Source of the DNA: Tatlockia sp.
Lineage (GTDB): Bacteria > Pseudomonadota > Gammaproteobacteria > Legionellales > Legionellaceae
Length of the DNA: 64,000 bases
Reading direction: 5' to 3'
Assembly: GCA_013697725.1 (NCBI GenBank)
Contig: JACCWI010000052.1
Span: 1-64,000 of the forward strand
The notes below the pieces were generated by a model. The model worked only from the letters and a program-made list of their open reading frames with translations, had not been told where the DNA came from and searched no databases. Positions 16,501 to 24,876 of the stretch are shown in pieces; the first letter of the stretch is position 1; every line of letters starts with the position of its first letter. A program made the translations under genes and the position numbers.

Positions 16501-17229
16501 TTAATCAAAACTTTTATTAAAAATTTCTTTATTTTTACGCCATTCATTATAAGTTAGCTCACCACTCATAGTAACTATGTTAATTGCTTTATTGAGTTCA
16601 ATTAGAAATTCCTGGCGATTGGGATCCACTGCAAAACATATTTTTTCATCATAATTTTTTTTGGCAATTGTGATGAGTTTCTTATTCAGTGAAGCTTGAT
16701 ACTCATTTCCAATATCTCCGCGAGCAATAGCTGCAATTTCTTCATTAATTAAAGCCGGGAGAAGTTCTGATTCACTGGTATATTGTTTGAAAATATCTAT
16801 TTTTAACCCACATTCTCGTGCTCTGAGATGACCAAATTTTTCTCCCGCAGATTTCTTTACAACGCCTATAACTAAATTATTATTCTTAAAGGATTCATAA
16901 CCTATAACCCTGCCCTCTCTGTAATCCTTATTTCTAATAAGTAACGATTGCGAATAAAAGGCCGTAGGTGTTGAGTAAATAGCATGTTCTTTTCTATCTT
17001 TCTGCGGGGTTATACCTCCCGCTGCCAAATCAAAATGTAGCTTTTCAGGCATCTCCCAAATATTTTCATATATTTTCTGAGAGTGAAAGACAATATCTAC
17101 ATTCCATAAATGAGCAACCGCTCTTAAAATATCGGCTTCAAAACCCTGGCCCTGCCCATAAATTATGGGTTCAAATTCTTGATAAGAGCATATGTTTAAC
17201 CGGGTTGGATCATTTAATAATTCATGCAT
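16501..17229 (-). CDS. SBP_bac_3-like solute-binding domain protein lacking a signal peptide
   Basis: 242 residues. The fold signature of polar-amino-acid binding proteins is visible: QGQGFEADILRAVAHLWNVD near the start, then LHFDLAAGGITPQKDRKEHA, YSTPTAFYSQSLLIRN and FAVDPNRQEFLIELNKAI. The family normally begins with a Sec signal; none is present here. The protein starts directly in the mature domain at the ATG at 17229, with no upstream in-frame extension seen. It is either a truncated, non-exported remnant or a cytoplasmic or effector-like ligand binder. The degraded frame at 15830-16497 follows it without a gap. Confidence 0.75.
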   Translation of the reverse strand: MHELLNDPTRLNICSYQEFEPIIYGQGQGFEADILRAVAHLWNVDIVFHSQKIYENIWEMPEKLHFDLAAGGITPQKDRKEHAIYSTPTAFYSQSLLIRNKDYREGRVIGYESFKNNNLVIGVVKKSAGEKFGHLRARECGLKIDIFKQYTSESELLPALINEEIAAIARGDIGNEYQASLNKKLITIAKKNYDEKICFAVDPNRQEFLIELNKAINIVTMSGELTYNEWRKNKEIFNKSFD

Positions 17230-17572
17230 TCAAAGCCCCATGATTTTTTAATATTTATATAAAGGATGTGCAAATCCGTATGATTTAAACGCATATTAAA
17301 ACCACCTATATTATAGTATTACTTTACCTCATTCTTATGTTGAGGAATTCACTGAGAGAAATTATAAAAAGGGTGTTCTAACTTTTAAAAGCAGCCCCGC
17401 AGGAGATCCTAAGCAAATATTATATAACCTCTGTTATACCTTTAAATGCGATAAGCACATTGACGGAAGCATAGAATTTGTGCTTTGACCTACTTTAGGG
17501 TTCCTAAAAGAAACCCTACAACAATTTTAAATGCTATTTGTTTTAAGAAACGTCTAGTTCAGATAGCAATTA
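17230..17572. other. Gap without recognisable genes
   Basis: 343 bases of AT-rich DNA between the binding-protein and hemerythrin genes. No clear repeat or terminator. Confidence 0.45.
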
Positions 17573-18049
17573 TTACAACTTTTCATCACTATAAGACTCT
17601 ATAAACTTTTTAGAAGCGCGCAATTTTTTCTTTAATGATTCCATTTCCTCAGCTAAGAGTACAGCTTGCTTTTCAGAAATAATTTTTTTGCCATCCTCAA
17701 ACATAGTTGATTCTTCATCTTCCACATGATGTTCAACAATATGCATCAGTTTTCCTATATTAATTAACCATTCACTCTCATTTTCTGGACTAATTTGGCT
17801 AATGGCTTTAAGGGCTTTTTTTATTTCATCATGTTCTTCAGTACCATGCTCAGCGTCTTCTTTTCCTTTAGCCTTCTTTTCTAATGCTTTATAAAATGTC
17901 TCATGCTCGGGATCTGCATGCAATTCGAGTTCTTTTTTGACTTCAAGAAACAGCCTTTCTCTCTCTTTTTGGTCTTTAGAACCTGTAATCTCTTTAAATA
18001 ATTTTGAAACCTTAAGATGATCTTTATGTAAATAGGTGTAGATATCCAT
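17573..18049 (-). CDS. Hemerythrin HHE cation-binding domain protein
   Basis: 158 residues forming a four-helix bundle. Candidate di-iron ligands are His11 (YLHKDHLKV), His44 and Glu50 (ELHADPEHETFY), His73 (EEHDEIKKAL) and the IVEHHVEDEESTMF block (His107/108, Glu112). Such proteins bind O2, NO or iron and are linked to redox or nitrosative stress. A paralogue with the same layout lies at 46047-46499 in an alcohol dehydrogenase operon. This one is monocistronic, with an upstream region carrying the TGTCA repeats at 18343 onwards. Confidence 0.88.
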   Translation of the reverse strand: MDIYTYLHKDHLKVSKLFKEITGSKDQKERERLFLEVKKELELHADPEHETFYKALEKKAKGKEDAEHGTEEHDEIKKALKAISQISPENESEWLINIGKLMHIVEHHVEDEESTMFEDGKKIISEKQAVLLAEEMESLKKKLRASKKFIESYSDEKL

Positions 18050-18342
18050 ACTATATCCTTAAATTAAATATTAAGTCTAAAAACAAAATAGTTTGTATCA
18101 ATCTTTATACTTAAAACCTATTTCATGGTAAAAAAGTAATCAATTTCACATTATGAATACTCTTTTGTAAGAAAGAAACTCACACTTTGTCAGTGGTTTA
18201 TTTTATAATATGTTCATACTCTTAGGCGCTTAATCATAAACAGTGATAAGAAACTCTTTTGCAGCGTCATTCATCAAATTAAAGCATAGTTAAACTCCTT
18301 AAACTTTAATCATTTTTTATCGTAATTAATACTAAATAATTG

Positions 18343-18379
18343 TGTCATTTATGTCAAATTGTTTTTGACATAAATGACA
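18343..18379. repeat. Perfect 16-bp inverted repeat with TGTCA/TGACA half-sites
   Basis: Arms TGTCATTTATGTCAAA (18343-18358) and TTTGACATAAATGACA (18364-18379) around a TTGTT loop. Each arm contains two TGTCA-type half-sites. It is a likely operator or a strong hairpin between the divergent hemerythrin gene and the small ORF at 18651. It is not followed by a T-run on the plus strand. Confidence 0.75.
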
Positions 18380-18554
18380 GCTCAACAATTTATCCTCTCA
18401 GAGCTTAACATAGGATTTTATGGAAGCGATGATTAGGCATAGGGTTTCTGAGTTACTGCGGCCAATTATTTAATGAATCAACCAATAACACATCGCTCTT
18501 TGTTACTCATAAGTAATTGATTTAAATGATGATAAAGATAATATTAAATATATT

Positions 18555-18608
18555 TGTCACATTTTTATTGACATTTTATGTCAAAGTTATTAGTTTATAA
18601 ATGTGACA
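18555..18608. promoter_or_regulatory. Nested inverted repeats upstream of the 18651 ORF
   Basis: The outer pair is TGTCACATTT (18555-18564) and AAATGTGACA (18599-18608). The inner pair is TTGACAT (18568-18574) and ATGTCAA (18578-18584). They use the same TGTCA half-site as the repeat at 18343. TTGACA at 18568-18573 is a consensus -35 hexamer, but only a weak -10 follows at the right spacing. A repressor or activator operator over the promoter of the small ORF is likely. Confidence 0.55.
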
Positions 18609-18650
18609 GTAAATCAATGATTAACTAAATAATTAAAAAGAGAGGATTAT

Positions 18651-18815
18651 ATGAATAATGAAAAACAAAGTAGTAAAGACTCTTCTACATCTTCTGAACA
18701 TAAATCTACTCAATCCAAAGGCGCGCAGAGCAAATCATCAAGTCATAAGCCTGAAGATAATTTATCTCATGAAGATAGAGTAAAAGGTGGGGAAAACTCT
18801 CACAAATCTAAATAA
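18651..18815 (+). CDS. Small Ser/Lys/His-rich hydrophilic protein
   Basis: 54 residues, with AGAGAGGA 6 nt before the ATG. The protein has almost no hydrophobic residues and is rich in Ser, Lys, His, Gln and Glu, ending HEDRVKGGENSHKSK. It should be intrinsically disordered. The DRVKGG stretch recalls stress-induced KGG-motif proteins (GsiB type), but with a single motif this is only a hint. Strong support for a real gene comes from the good RBS, an elaborate upstream operator array and a terminator right after the stop. Confidence 0.7.
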   Translation: MNNEKQSSKDSSTSSEHKSTQSKGAQSKSSSHKPEDNLSHEDRVKGGENSHKSK

Positions 18816-18821
18816 GCTGAC

Positions 18822-18857
18822 AACAAAATGCCCTATCCATTTTTGGGGCATTTTGTT
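18822..18857 (+). terminator. Hairpin terminator after the 18651 ORF
   Basis: AACAAAATGCCC (18822-18833) pairs perfectly with GGGCATTTTGTT (18846-18857) over 12 bp. The U-tract is short, so it could act in both directions. Confidence 0.7.
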
Positions 18858-19176
18858 CCAAATTAAATTTATAAATAGGGCTATTGAACACACAAGATCT
18901 ATTTCCCATTTATACTCCACAGAAAGCTTAAGTGCTTACCTTAAACTCATCCCGTGTAATATTAAACGCCGCGACTTGCTTGACTAGATTTAAAAAAAAC
19001 GATTTTCAACGCTTTCTTCCAGCAGCTCTACCAGAAACGGGTTAGGTAAGACTAACGGAAACCGAAGAGCAATTTTTGAATTAGAGCAATTCTTTTGCTA
19101 AATATGGGGAGGTCTTGAAAACTTAGGGGCAGATGTGACCTTAGTGGAAGTTCTACGGGTAAGACCTCATTCCCAC

Positions 19177-19842
19177 TCAGAAAGAACAACTTAAACAAGC
19201 GTTTGTTATAGGTGCTTGGGGGTGCCGTTGAACAATGGGCTCATAAGTTAAAGGGCGGAGTTGAGCACCCGGAACTATTCTGATGCAGTTGCTTGGCGAA
19301 CTATCTTGTTTTATCAATAAATTGATTTCATCCGTAACCGCAATGATTTGACTCGTAATAGACTCAATCATAATTCGACAGCTTTCTTTGATTACATCAG
19401 CTCTGGGTGCCTGAAAACGATTTTTTTCAGAGACAAGCATTTTCTTTCAGTCTTTTCGTCTTTGGACTAATTCATATAGCATCAATGATTGTTTGGATTG
19501 AGGCGTAAATAAGTCTAATTTTTCGGCTCTCTCATATCTATAAAGTGCAAGAGCTTTGGCATCTAATCTATCTGTTTTTGAATCATTTCCAAATGAGCGG
19601 ATGAAGTTTTTGATTTTACGTGTATCTGCTCGATGGGCTTTATAATCTTGTTCACAAAGGGTCAGTAAAAGCCGCGTTTCATGACCACCTGTTGCTTCCA
19701 CAATACAAAGGCCATCGACAAGTGATTTTTTGAACTCCTTAATAAATAATTTAATGCCAGCTGAATCATTAACCTATTCTTGTGTTTTTTTTTGACTGTA
19801 TATAGAGACAACGAAGTTAAATTTACCAATGTCTATACCCAT
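19177..19842 (-). pseudogene. IS110 family transposase remnant
   Basis: From the ATG at 19842 the frame reads MGIDIGKFNFVVSIYSQKK, then a TAG stop. It continues as the IS110 signature VEATGGHETRLLLTL, KTDRLDAKALALY and ELVQRRKD, with a second stop. Then KKMLVSEKNRFQAPRADVIK runs on until similarity is lost near 19290. The N-terminal DEDD nuclease part is recognisable; the C-terminal Ser-containing domain is missing. Two nonsense mutations and the truncation make it inactive. No clear insertion ends are seen. Confidence 0.85.
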
Positions 19843-20140
19843 TTAATTATATAATGACATGTATGCCTGGAAGGGTGAATTATTTAGGATTGTAAGCGGG
19901 TGTCTGGTGAAAAGAACCCAAGCAACTATTCAAACGTTTCGAGAGCAGGGCTAGGTACCTTGATTACCACGGTTGATTTTTAACCAATCCCCCCACGGTC
20001 GCTCACGCCCGTGCCCCTTATAATTATGAGGAGCCACTCTCTTGCTTGCTAATATATCAAATTCGAGACTTACAATCCCCCCGAAAAATAACGGCTGCTA
20101 AAAGTAGAATTTTCTCATAACCTAATTACAAGAGATTCTT
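19843..20140. other. Gap between two transposase remnants
   Basis: About 300 bases with no ORF. It has a C/G-rich stretch around 19985-20025 unlike its AT-rich surroundings, perhaps inherited from insertion-sequence DNA. Confidence 0.4.
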
Positions 20141-20339
20141 ATGAAAAAAAATAAAATTTACAGACAGCCAAATACTATCAATTCTAAAACAAGCTGCATG
20201 GTATTCCTGATACAGAACTTTGCCGTGAGCACATCATCAGCGCAGCACTGGAAGCAGAAAACAGCTGTCTTAAAAAAATGAATGCAGAAGAGCGATTGAA
20301 GCAGAGATCCTCAAAGAGGCCATTGAAAAAAAGTGGTAA
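20141..20339 (+). pseudogene. IS3 family OrfA transposase remnant
   Basis: Across frames it reads SILKQAA, GIPDTELCREHIIS, then after an internal deletion ALEAENSCLKKMNAEERLK, and finally EILKEAIEKKW and a stop. This is the characteristic IS3-group OrfA (HTH_Tnp_1): the KQA..G.P..ELCREHGIS turn helix and the LEAEN.RLKKMYAEE leucine zipper. The stretch normally between them (SFYKWR region) is lost. No OrfB follows. Confidence 0.8.
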
Positions 20340-20498
20340 CGCCGTGGTGTGAATTGGCGCAAAAGGCGATACTTTCAATTTGTTTATCTTGTAAACTATT
20401 TGGCCTTAGTAAAACGCGTAAATTTTTATCATCTTGACTTTCAATTATCAGTTAAAGTAAAATATGTGATCATTATTTTCAAGATTTAGTATTATTCC

Positions 20499-21899
20499 AT
20501 GGCAGTTACCAGAATAGAAAGAGAATTAAATAAAAACGATAAGTCCCTGTTTCTGGATGAGCTTTCTCATGTGGACACTAAATGCGCTCAAGAAATAGGC
20601 GAAATACTGAAAGTTAATACCACCCTTCAATCAATCGAAATACGTTTTATTCACATTGGCTGCGTTGGTACAGAATACCTTGTCAACGGGTTAAAAGTTA
20701 ACCAACACCTGCAATCTCTTAAGCTGAGAGGCAACCATTTTGGTGTTGAAGGTGCTAAATATATTAGCGAAATGCTGAAAATTAATAAAAGTCTACAAAC
20801 TCTCGCTTTAAATTACAATGAATTTGGCTCTGAAGGCGCTGAATACATAGGTAGAGGCCTGGAAGAGAACACAAGTCTGCACTCCATCGATCTGGCTCAT
20901 AATAAACTTGGCGATGAGGGTACCCAATACCTTGCTGTAGGATTGAAAAATAACCAAGGCTTGCAGTTTATCAAACTGAATTATAACAAGATTGGTGCTC
21001 AAGGTGCAAAGTGTATTGGCCAAGTACTGAAAGACAATAAAACACTGCAGTCTGTCAGCTTGGGTTGGAACAGCATTGGTTCTGAAGGTGCTCAATATAT
21101 TAGCGAAGCATTGCAGGACAACATGAGCCTGGATTCCCTAATTCTGTACGGTAACAATTTGGGCTCTGAAGGTGCTCAAACTATTAGCAAAGGGTTGGAG
21201 AAGAATAGGAGCCTTAGATCTATAAATCTTGGGGCTAATAAGATAGGTGATGAGGGTGCCAAATACCTTGCAAAAACGCTGGAAGATAACCTAACTTTAA
21301 AGTCTATTAAGCTGGATTATAATCGTATTGGTAATGAAGGAGCCAAATGTATTGCTAAAGGGCTAAAAAACAACAAGAGTCTGGAGTTTATAGACTTAAG
21401 AGGAAATAATTTTAACGCGGAAGGTGAGCGAGCTCTAATTGAAGCGCTAGCTACAAATACTACCCTTCTAAAATTTGCTGGCATCAAAGGCTCTACAAAT
21501 AAAAAACAAGTCCGAAACTATCTAAATCGCAACAGAATCCTTGTGGGATGCGAAAAGCCTAAAGAGGAAATTATTCAAGAGCAATTACTGGGGATTATTA
21601 ACCAGCTCAAGACTAATATCACAACCCAACAAAATGGACGCATAACGGATTGGTATAATCATTGGAAATTAGGCTTGTTAACTGCAATTGAAGTCAACCT
21701 AAATAATAAAGATCCAGAAGAGATTAATCGTGTTAGCTGTATTAACGAAATTAGAGAAATTTGTGCAAAGAAAAGAAATGTTTTACATTTCTGGGCAAAT
21801 CCACACAGCGTAGATGAATTAGAAAAATTGCTCGAAAAGATAGACTGGGGAATTGAACAGAATGTTATTGAGCACGACGACAATAATCCAACTATTTAA
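20499..21899 (+). CDS. Leucine-rich-repeat protein of ribonuclease-inhibitor type
   Basis: 466 residues. From about residue 30 to 340 there are eleven or so repeats of 28 residues, with consensus LKxNxxLxSIxLxxNxIGxEGAxxIxxx, as in eukaryotic RNase inhibitor/NLR LRRs. A C-terminal region of about 110 residues (after 350) is different and helical, with KEEIIQEQLLGIINQLK and ending in an acidic EHDDNNPTI. No signal peptide or membrane segment. Such eukaryote-like LRRs are typical of effectors delivered into host cells, where they bind host proteins. The RBS is poor. It follows transposase remains, which suggests horizontal gain. Confidence 0.85.
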   Translation: MAVTRIERELNKNDKSLFLDELSHVDTKCAQEIGEILKVNTTLQSIEIRFIHIGCVGTEYLVNGLKVNQHLQSLKLRGNHFGVEGAKYISEMLKINKSLQTLALNYNEFGSEGAEYIGRGLEENTSLHSIDLAHNKLGDEGTQYLAVGLKNNQGLQFIKLNYNKIGAQGAKCIGQVLKDNKTLQSVSLGWNSIGSEGAQYISEALQDNMSLDSLILYGNNLGSEGAQTISKGLEKNRSLRSINLGANKIGDEGAKYLAKTLEDNLTLKSIKLDYNRIGNEGAKCIAKGLKNNKSLEFIDLRGNNFNAEGERALIEALATNTTLLKFAGIKGSTNKKQVRNYLNRNRILVGCEKPKEEIIQEQLLGIINQLKTNITTQQNGRITDWYNHWKLGLLTAIEVNLNNKDPEEINRVSCINEIREICAKKRNVLHFWANPHSVDELEKLLEKIDWGIEQNVIEHDDNNPTI

Positions 21900-22003
21900 A
21901 AACCCTCCGTTGCAAATAATAAAAAATTCATGATTCTAGTTTTTGATATTATTGCTAACGAAGTCGACAACACCCTATAACCCCTAGAGTTCCTGAACTT
22001 GCG

Positions 22004-22027
22004 CTCTCACGCAAAATTATAACGATT
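22004..22027. repeat. Copy 2 of the 24-nt dispersed motif
   Basis: CTCTCACGCAAAATTATAAC followed by GATT, matching 15687-15710 with two purine swaps. It lies about 35 bp before the ABC transporter start, so a promoter or operator role is plausible here. Confidence 0.6.
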
Positions 22028-22062
22028 ATTGAAAGAAATAAATAAAATAATGAGGTAATTAA

Positions 22063-23946
22063 ATGGCTCAGTCCTTTTCCGAATACATGAGTGAAAAAAT
22101 TAAAGAAACAAAGGAATACCTCTGGCCTGAAAATCAAACAAAATCGCAATTGAGAAAAGCCTTTGATATAGCCAAAGACTATTTTCTCTATTCCGACGAT
22201 CGATTTTGGGCTTGGTTTTATCTTATCGGAGTCCTGCTTTGTATAGGCGCTGGCGTTGCATTAATGGCTGCTATGGGATGGTGGTCGGTTGGATTTTGGG
22301 CCATTATAACTGCCAAAACTTTAGGTCCTTTTCTTATTTCTATGGGTTATTTTGCTTTAATTGTCTCAGGTTTAGTGGCTACTTATGTTTGCGAAAATTA
22401 CCTCTTTGGAAAGCTATCTATCCTCTGGCGAAATGGTTTAACTAAACAAATAAAGGATCTTTTATTCAAGGAAGAAGACGATTCTAATAAAAAAAATGAT
22501 TTTTCAGATATAAACCGCTTTGGAGATAAAATTGACAATGTACCTCAGCGAATACAGGGCGATATAGATAGTTTCGTAACCTTAACTCTTTTATTAGTAA
22601 CGGATTCATTTAGATCAATTCTAAGCTTTGGAACGTTTGTGGGCACTTTATGGGTTATTGGCGGAGCCCTGACGATAGCTTTATTGGGTTTAAATATTGT
22701 AATTCCTGGTTATTTAGTTTGGGTTGCTATTCTGGTTTCTCTAATAGCTACAGTGATTACTCATTTTATCGGGCGCTCTCTGATTGATACGAATAAAAAG
22801 GCTGAGACGAATGAGGCAAATTTAAGAAAAGAAGTAGATACCCTTATTACTGAAGCTGAAAATATTAAAATGGAAAAGTCAGAACCATTTCACAAAAATG
22901 CAATCAACGAAAAAATGGACAAGGTGAATGAAACTGCTAATGAAAAATTATTTACCCAAACCATGTTAGATGGCTTTAGAAATTTTTACTCAAATATAGC
23001 TGGCATTGTGCCTATTGTTTGCACATTTCCCTTATATGTCGCAGGATTAATCCCTTTCGGTACTTTAATGCTAGTTCCTATGTCCTATAGCCAGGTTGAT
23101 AACGCACTTAATTTACCGATTAGACTCTATGAATTACTTACTCAATTAAAAGCAAGTGCAGAGCGAATAACCGAGCTAAAAGATGCTACAAATGGTGGAT
23201 TAGAGGCTAACCCAAAAGATATTAAAATCAAAAATAGGCCAAAGGATACGATTAAAGTCAGTAACCTAAGCATCATGACTCCTAAGAAAACCAATTCAGA
23301 TTCTGACTACATTACCCACAATCTAAAATGGAAATTTTTCCCCGGACAGCATGTAGCTATTGTCGGCCAAACCGGTGATGGGAAATCAACCTTGTTTAAA
23401 GCTATTGCTGAATCTAATTTACACGGAAGGGGTAAAATCTCCCTTCCTGAAGGAAAATCACTCCGTTTTATACCCCAGACTGCTACTTTTCCTTATGAGT
23501 ATTTAAAAAAAGAACACTTAAGAAAAGTTTTAGCTTATCCCGGTTCTGTTTATACCGTTGAGGAATGCGAGAATGCCTTGAGAGCTGTAGCCTTGGAAAA
23601 ATACATTCCCGCCTTGCAAGATTATGAAAATCCAGATTGGTCTAATGAGTATACAGATTGGTCTAAATGTTCAGGAGGCGAAAGACAACGTTTATCGATT
23701 GCCAGGGCTTTATTAAAAGACCCTGATTGGCTCTTTATGGATGAAACCACCGCGGGTCTTGACCCAAAGACCGAAGAACGTGTTTTTAACAACCTTAAAA
23801 AGACAAAGGCTACAATCATTTCGATTACTCAGAAAGAATCAATACTCAAATATCATGATAAAGTGCTCCTTTTTAAACCTGATGGAATTATAGATATCAC
23901 TAGTAATAAAAAACCAGAAACAGTTTCGCTTAAGTCTTCTATTTAA
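22063..23946 (+). CDS. SbmA/BacA-like ABC transporter, fused permease and ATPase (YddA type)
   Basis: 627 residues. The membrane domain (about 50-345) has about six hydrophobic segments and the SbmA/BacA-type pattern NVPQRIQGDIDSFVTLTL. The ATPase domain has Walker A GQTGDGKST (435-443), signature CSGGERQRLSIARA (from 536) and Walker B DWLFMDETTAG (from 555). The family (YddA, ABCD-like) moves peptides, cobalamin or long-chain acyl compounds across the inner membrane. Compared with YddA the N-terminus is similar and all nucleotide-binding motifs are intact. TGAGGT is a fair RBS. It is monocistronic, with the 24-nt motif just upstream. Confidence 0.88.
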   Translation: MAQSFSEYMSEKIKETKEYLWPENQTKSQLRKAFDIAKDYFLYSDDRFWAWFYLIGVLLCIGAGVALMAAMGWWSVGFWAIITAKTLGPFLISMGYFALIVSGLVATYVCENYLFGKLSILWRNGLTKQIKDLLFKEEDDSNKKNDFSDINRFGDKIDNVPQRIQGDIDSFVTLTLLLVTDSFRSILSFGTFVGTLWVIGGALTIALLGLNIVIPGYLVWVAILVSLIATVITHFIGRSLIDTNKKAETNEANLRKEVDTLITEAENIKMEKSEPFHKNAINEKMDKVNETANEKLFTQTMLDGFRNFYSNIAGIVPIVCTFPLYVAGLIPFGTLMLVPMSYSQVDNALNLPIRLYELLTQLKASAERITELKDATNGGLEANPKDIKIKNRPKDTIKVSNLSIMTPKKTNSDSDYITHNLKWKFFPGQHVAIVGQTGDGKSTLFKAIAESNLHGRGKISLPEGKSLRFIPQTATFPYEYLKKEHLRKVLAYPGSVYTVEECENALRAVALEKYIPALQDYENPDWSNEYTDWSKCSGGERQRLSIARALLKDPDWLFMDETTAGLDPKTEERVFNNLKKTKATIISITQKESILKYHDKVLLFKPDGIIDITSNKKPETVSLKSSI

Positions 23947-24147
23947 TTTGTATAAAGGAATAATGAAAGAGTTATCTGGAGGATAATTAGCAGATGCAAA
24001 CGCAACTTGTATATTGGAGGAAAGGGGGTTTGAAGTCCAAACGACCGGAAACGTCGCTTTCAAAGGTTTATTTCTAGATTGAAGGTTTAACTTGCTTAGC
24101 GTTTAATAATTTAAATAAATAAAGATAGGCGCCCTGTCCTTCTTTAA

Positions 24148-24276
24148 TTAAATTTTTTTAGTAATGAATATTAGTGCCGATGAATTCATGCAGTAGAGAA
24201 TTCCTAAGGGCTTAGGTCCATCCTTAAATACATGCGCTAGTCGTGAATTAGCAGATTTAGAACAGACCTCTTGGGA
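24148..24276 (-). pseudogene. msrB: Fragment of methionine sulfoxide reductase B
   Basis: The minus strand encodes SANSRLAHVFKDGPKPLGIL followed by YCMNSSALIFI. This matches the MsrB C-terminal signature (ADSHLGHVF.DGP.P.G.RYCINSASLRFI), including the catalytic Cys. The upstream zinc-binding and GWPSF regions are absent. The surviving piece is about 40 residues, so it is a remnant of a deleted gene. Confidence 0.75.
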
Positions 24277-24714
24277 TTGGGGGGCGCAGACATTCCATGT
24301 GCCACCCTCAATTAAAATGAAAAACTTCCTACTAAATAATGGCGATGAATCATTTTTATCAGAGGATAAAGTATTCATTGAGGCCATTTAAAGAGGAAAC
24401 TGCGAAAAGAACAGCCTGGATAAACAATTCAGTAAGAAGAGAATGACCTTGTTGAAATAAGAATCACAACTTGATTTTAAGAGTCAGGCAATTCCTATTA
24501 TAGCTCAGTAAATCCAGCCAAACTTTGTTTCCAAATATTAAATTGGTTATTATCAAGTGTATTAATGGATGAGTAAAACTGTCTCATCCACCCAATTATC
24601 TCATAGAAAATAGTTTTAATTAAAAATGGGGTTCTTTAAAATAATTTATCAAGCCTTCTTCATTATTTGCCAACATGACATTAGTTGATAATAATGAACT
24701 GATAAAAAGATGGA
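24277..24714. other. Gap in the degradation zone
   Basis: 438 bases without a supported ORF, between the msrB fragment and the resolvase fragment. Probably decayed coding DNA, but no family could be recognised. Confidence 0.4.
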
Positions 24715-24797
24715 AAATTAATTGGCTATATTCGAGTCCGTTCTATTGCTCAAAATCCTGAACGCCAAATGGAAGGCATAAAGGTTGATAACAATTT
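24715..24797 (+). pseudogene. Serine recombinase (resolvase) N-terminal fragment
   Basis: The frame reads KLIGYIRVRSIAQNPERQ then MEGIKVDNN, matching the start of Tn3-type resolvases (GYIRVSS.DQNPERQLEG), with the catalytic Ser position occupied in RVRS. Only about 27 residues survive. Confidence 0.7.
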
Positions 24798-24876
24798 AAT
24801 CTGTTTCCATTTAATATTGTTTTTTTTTATAATTTAATCAATTTTTTGGAATCATTGGGGGAGAATTTCGTGCTCA

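Noticed and set aside
16501..17229. Complete amino-acid ABC importer
   Set aside because: Only a solute-binding domain is present, without a signal peptide, permease or ATPase nearby.
18787..18987. 66-codon plus-strand ORF
   Set aside because: Starts inside the 18651 ORF in another frame and runs through its terminator hairpin; no similarity.
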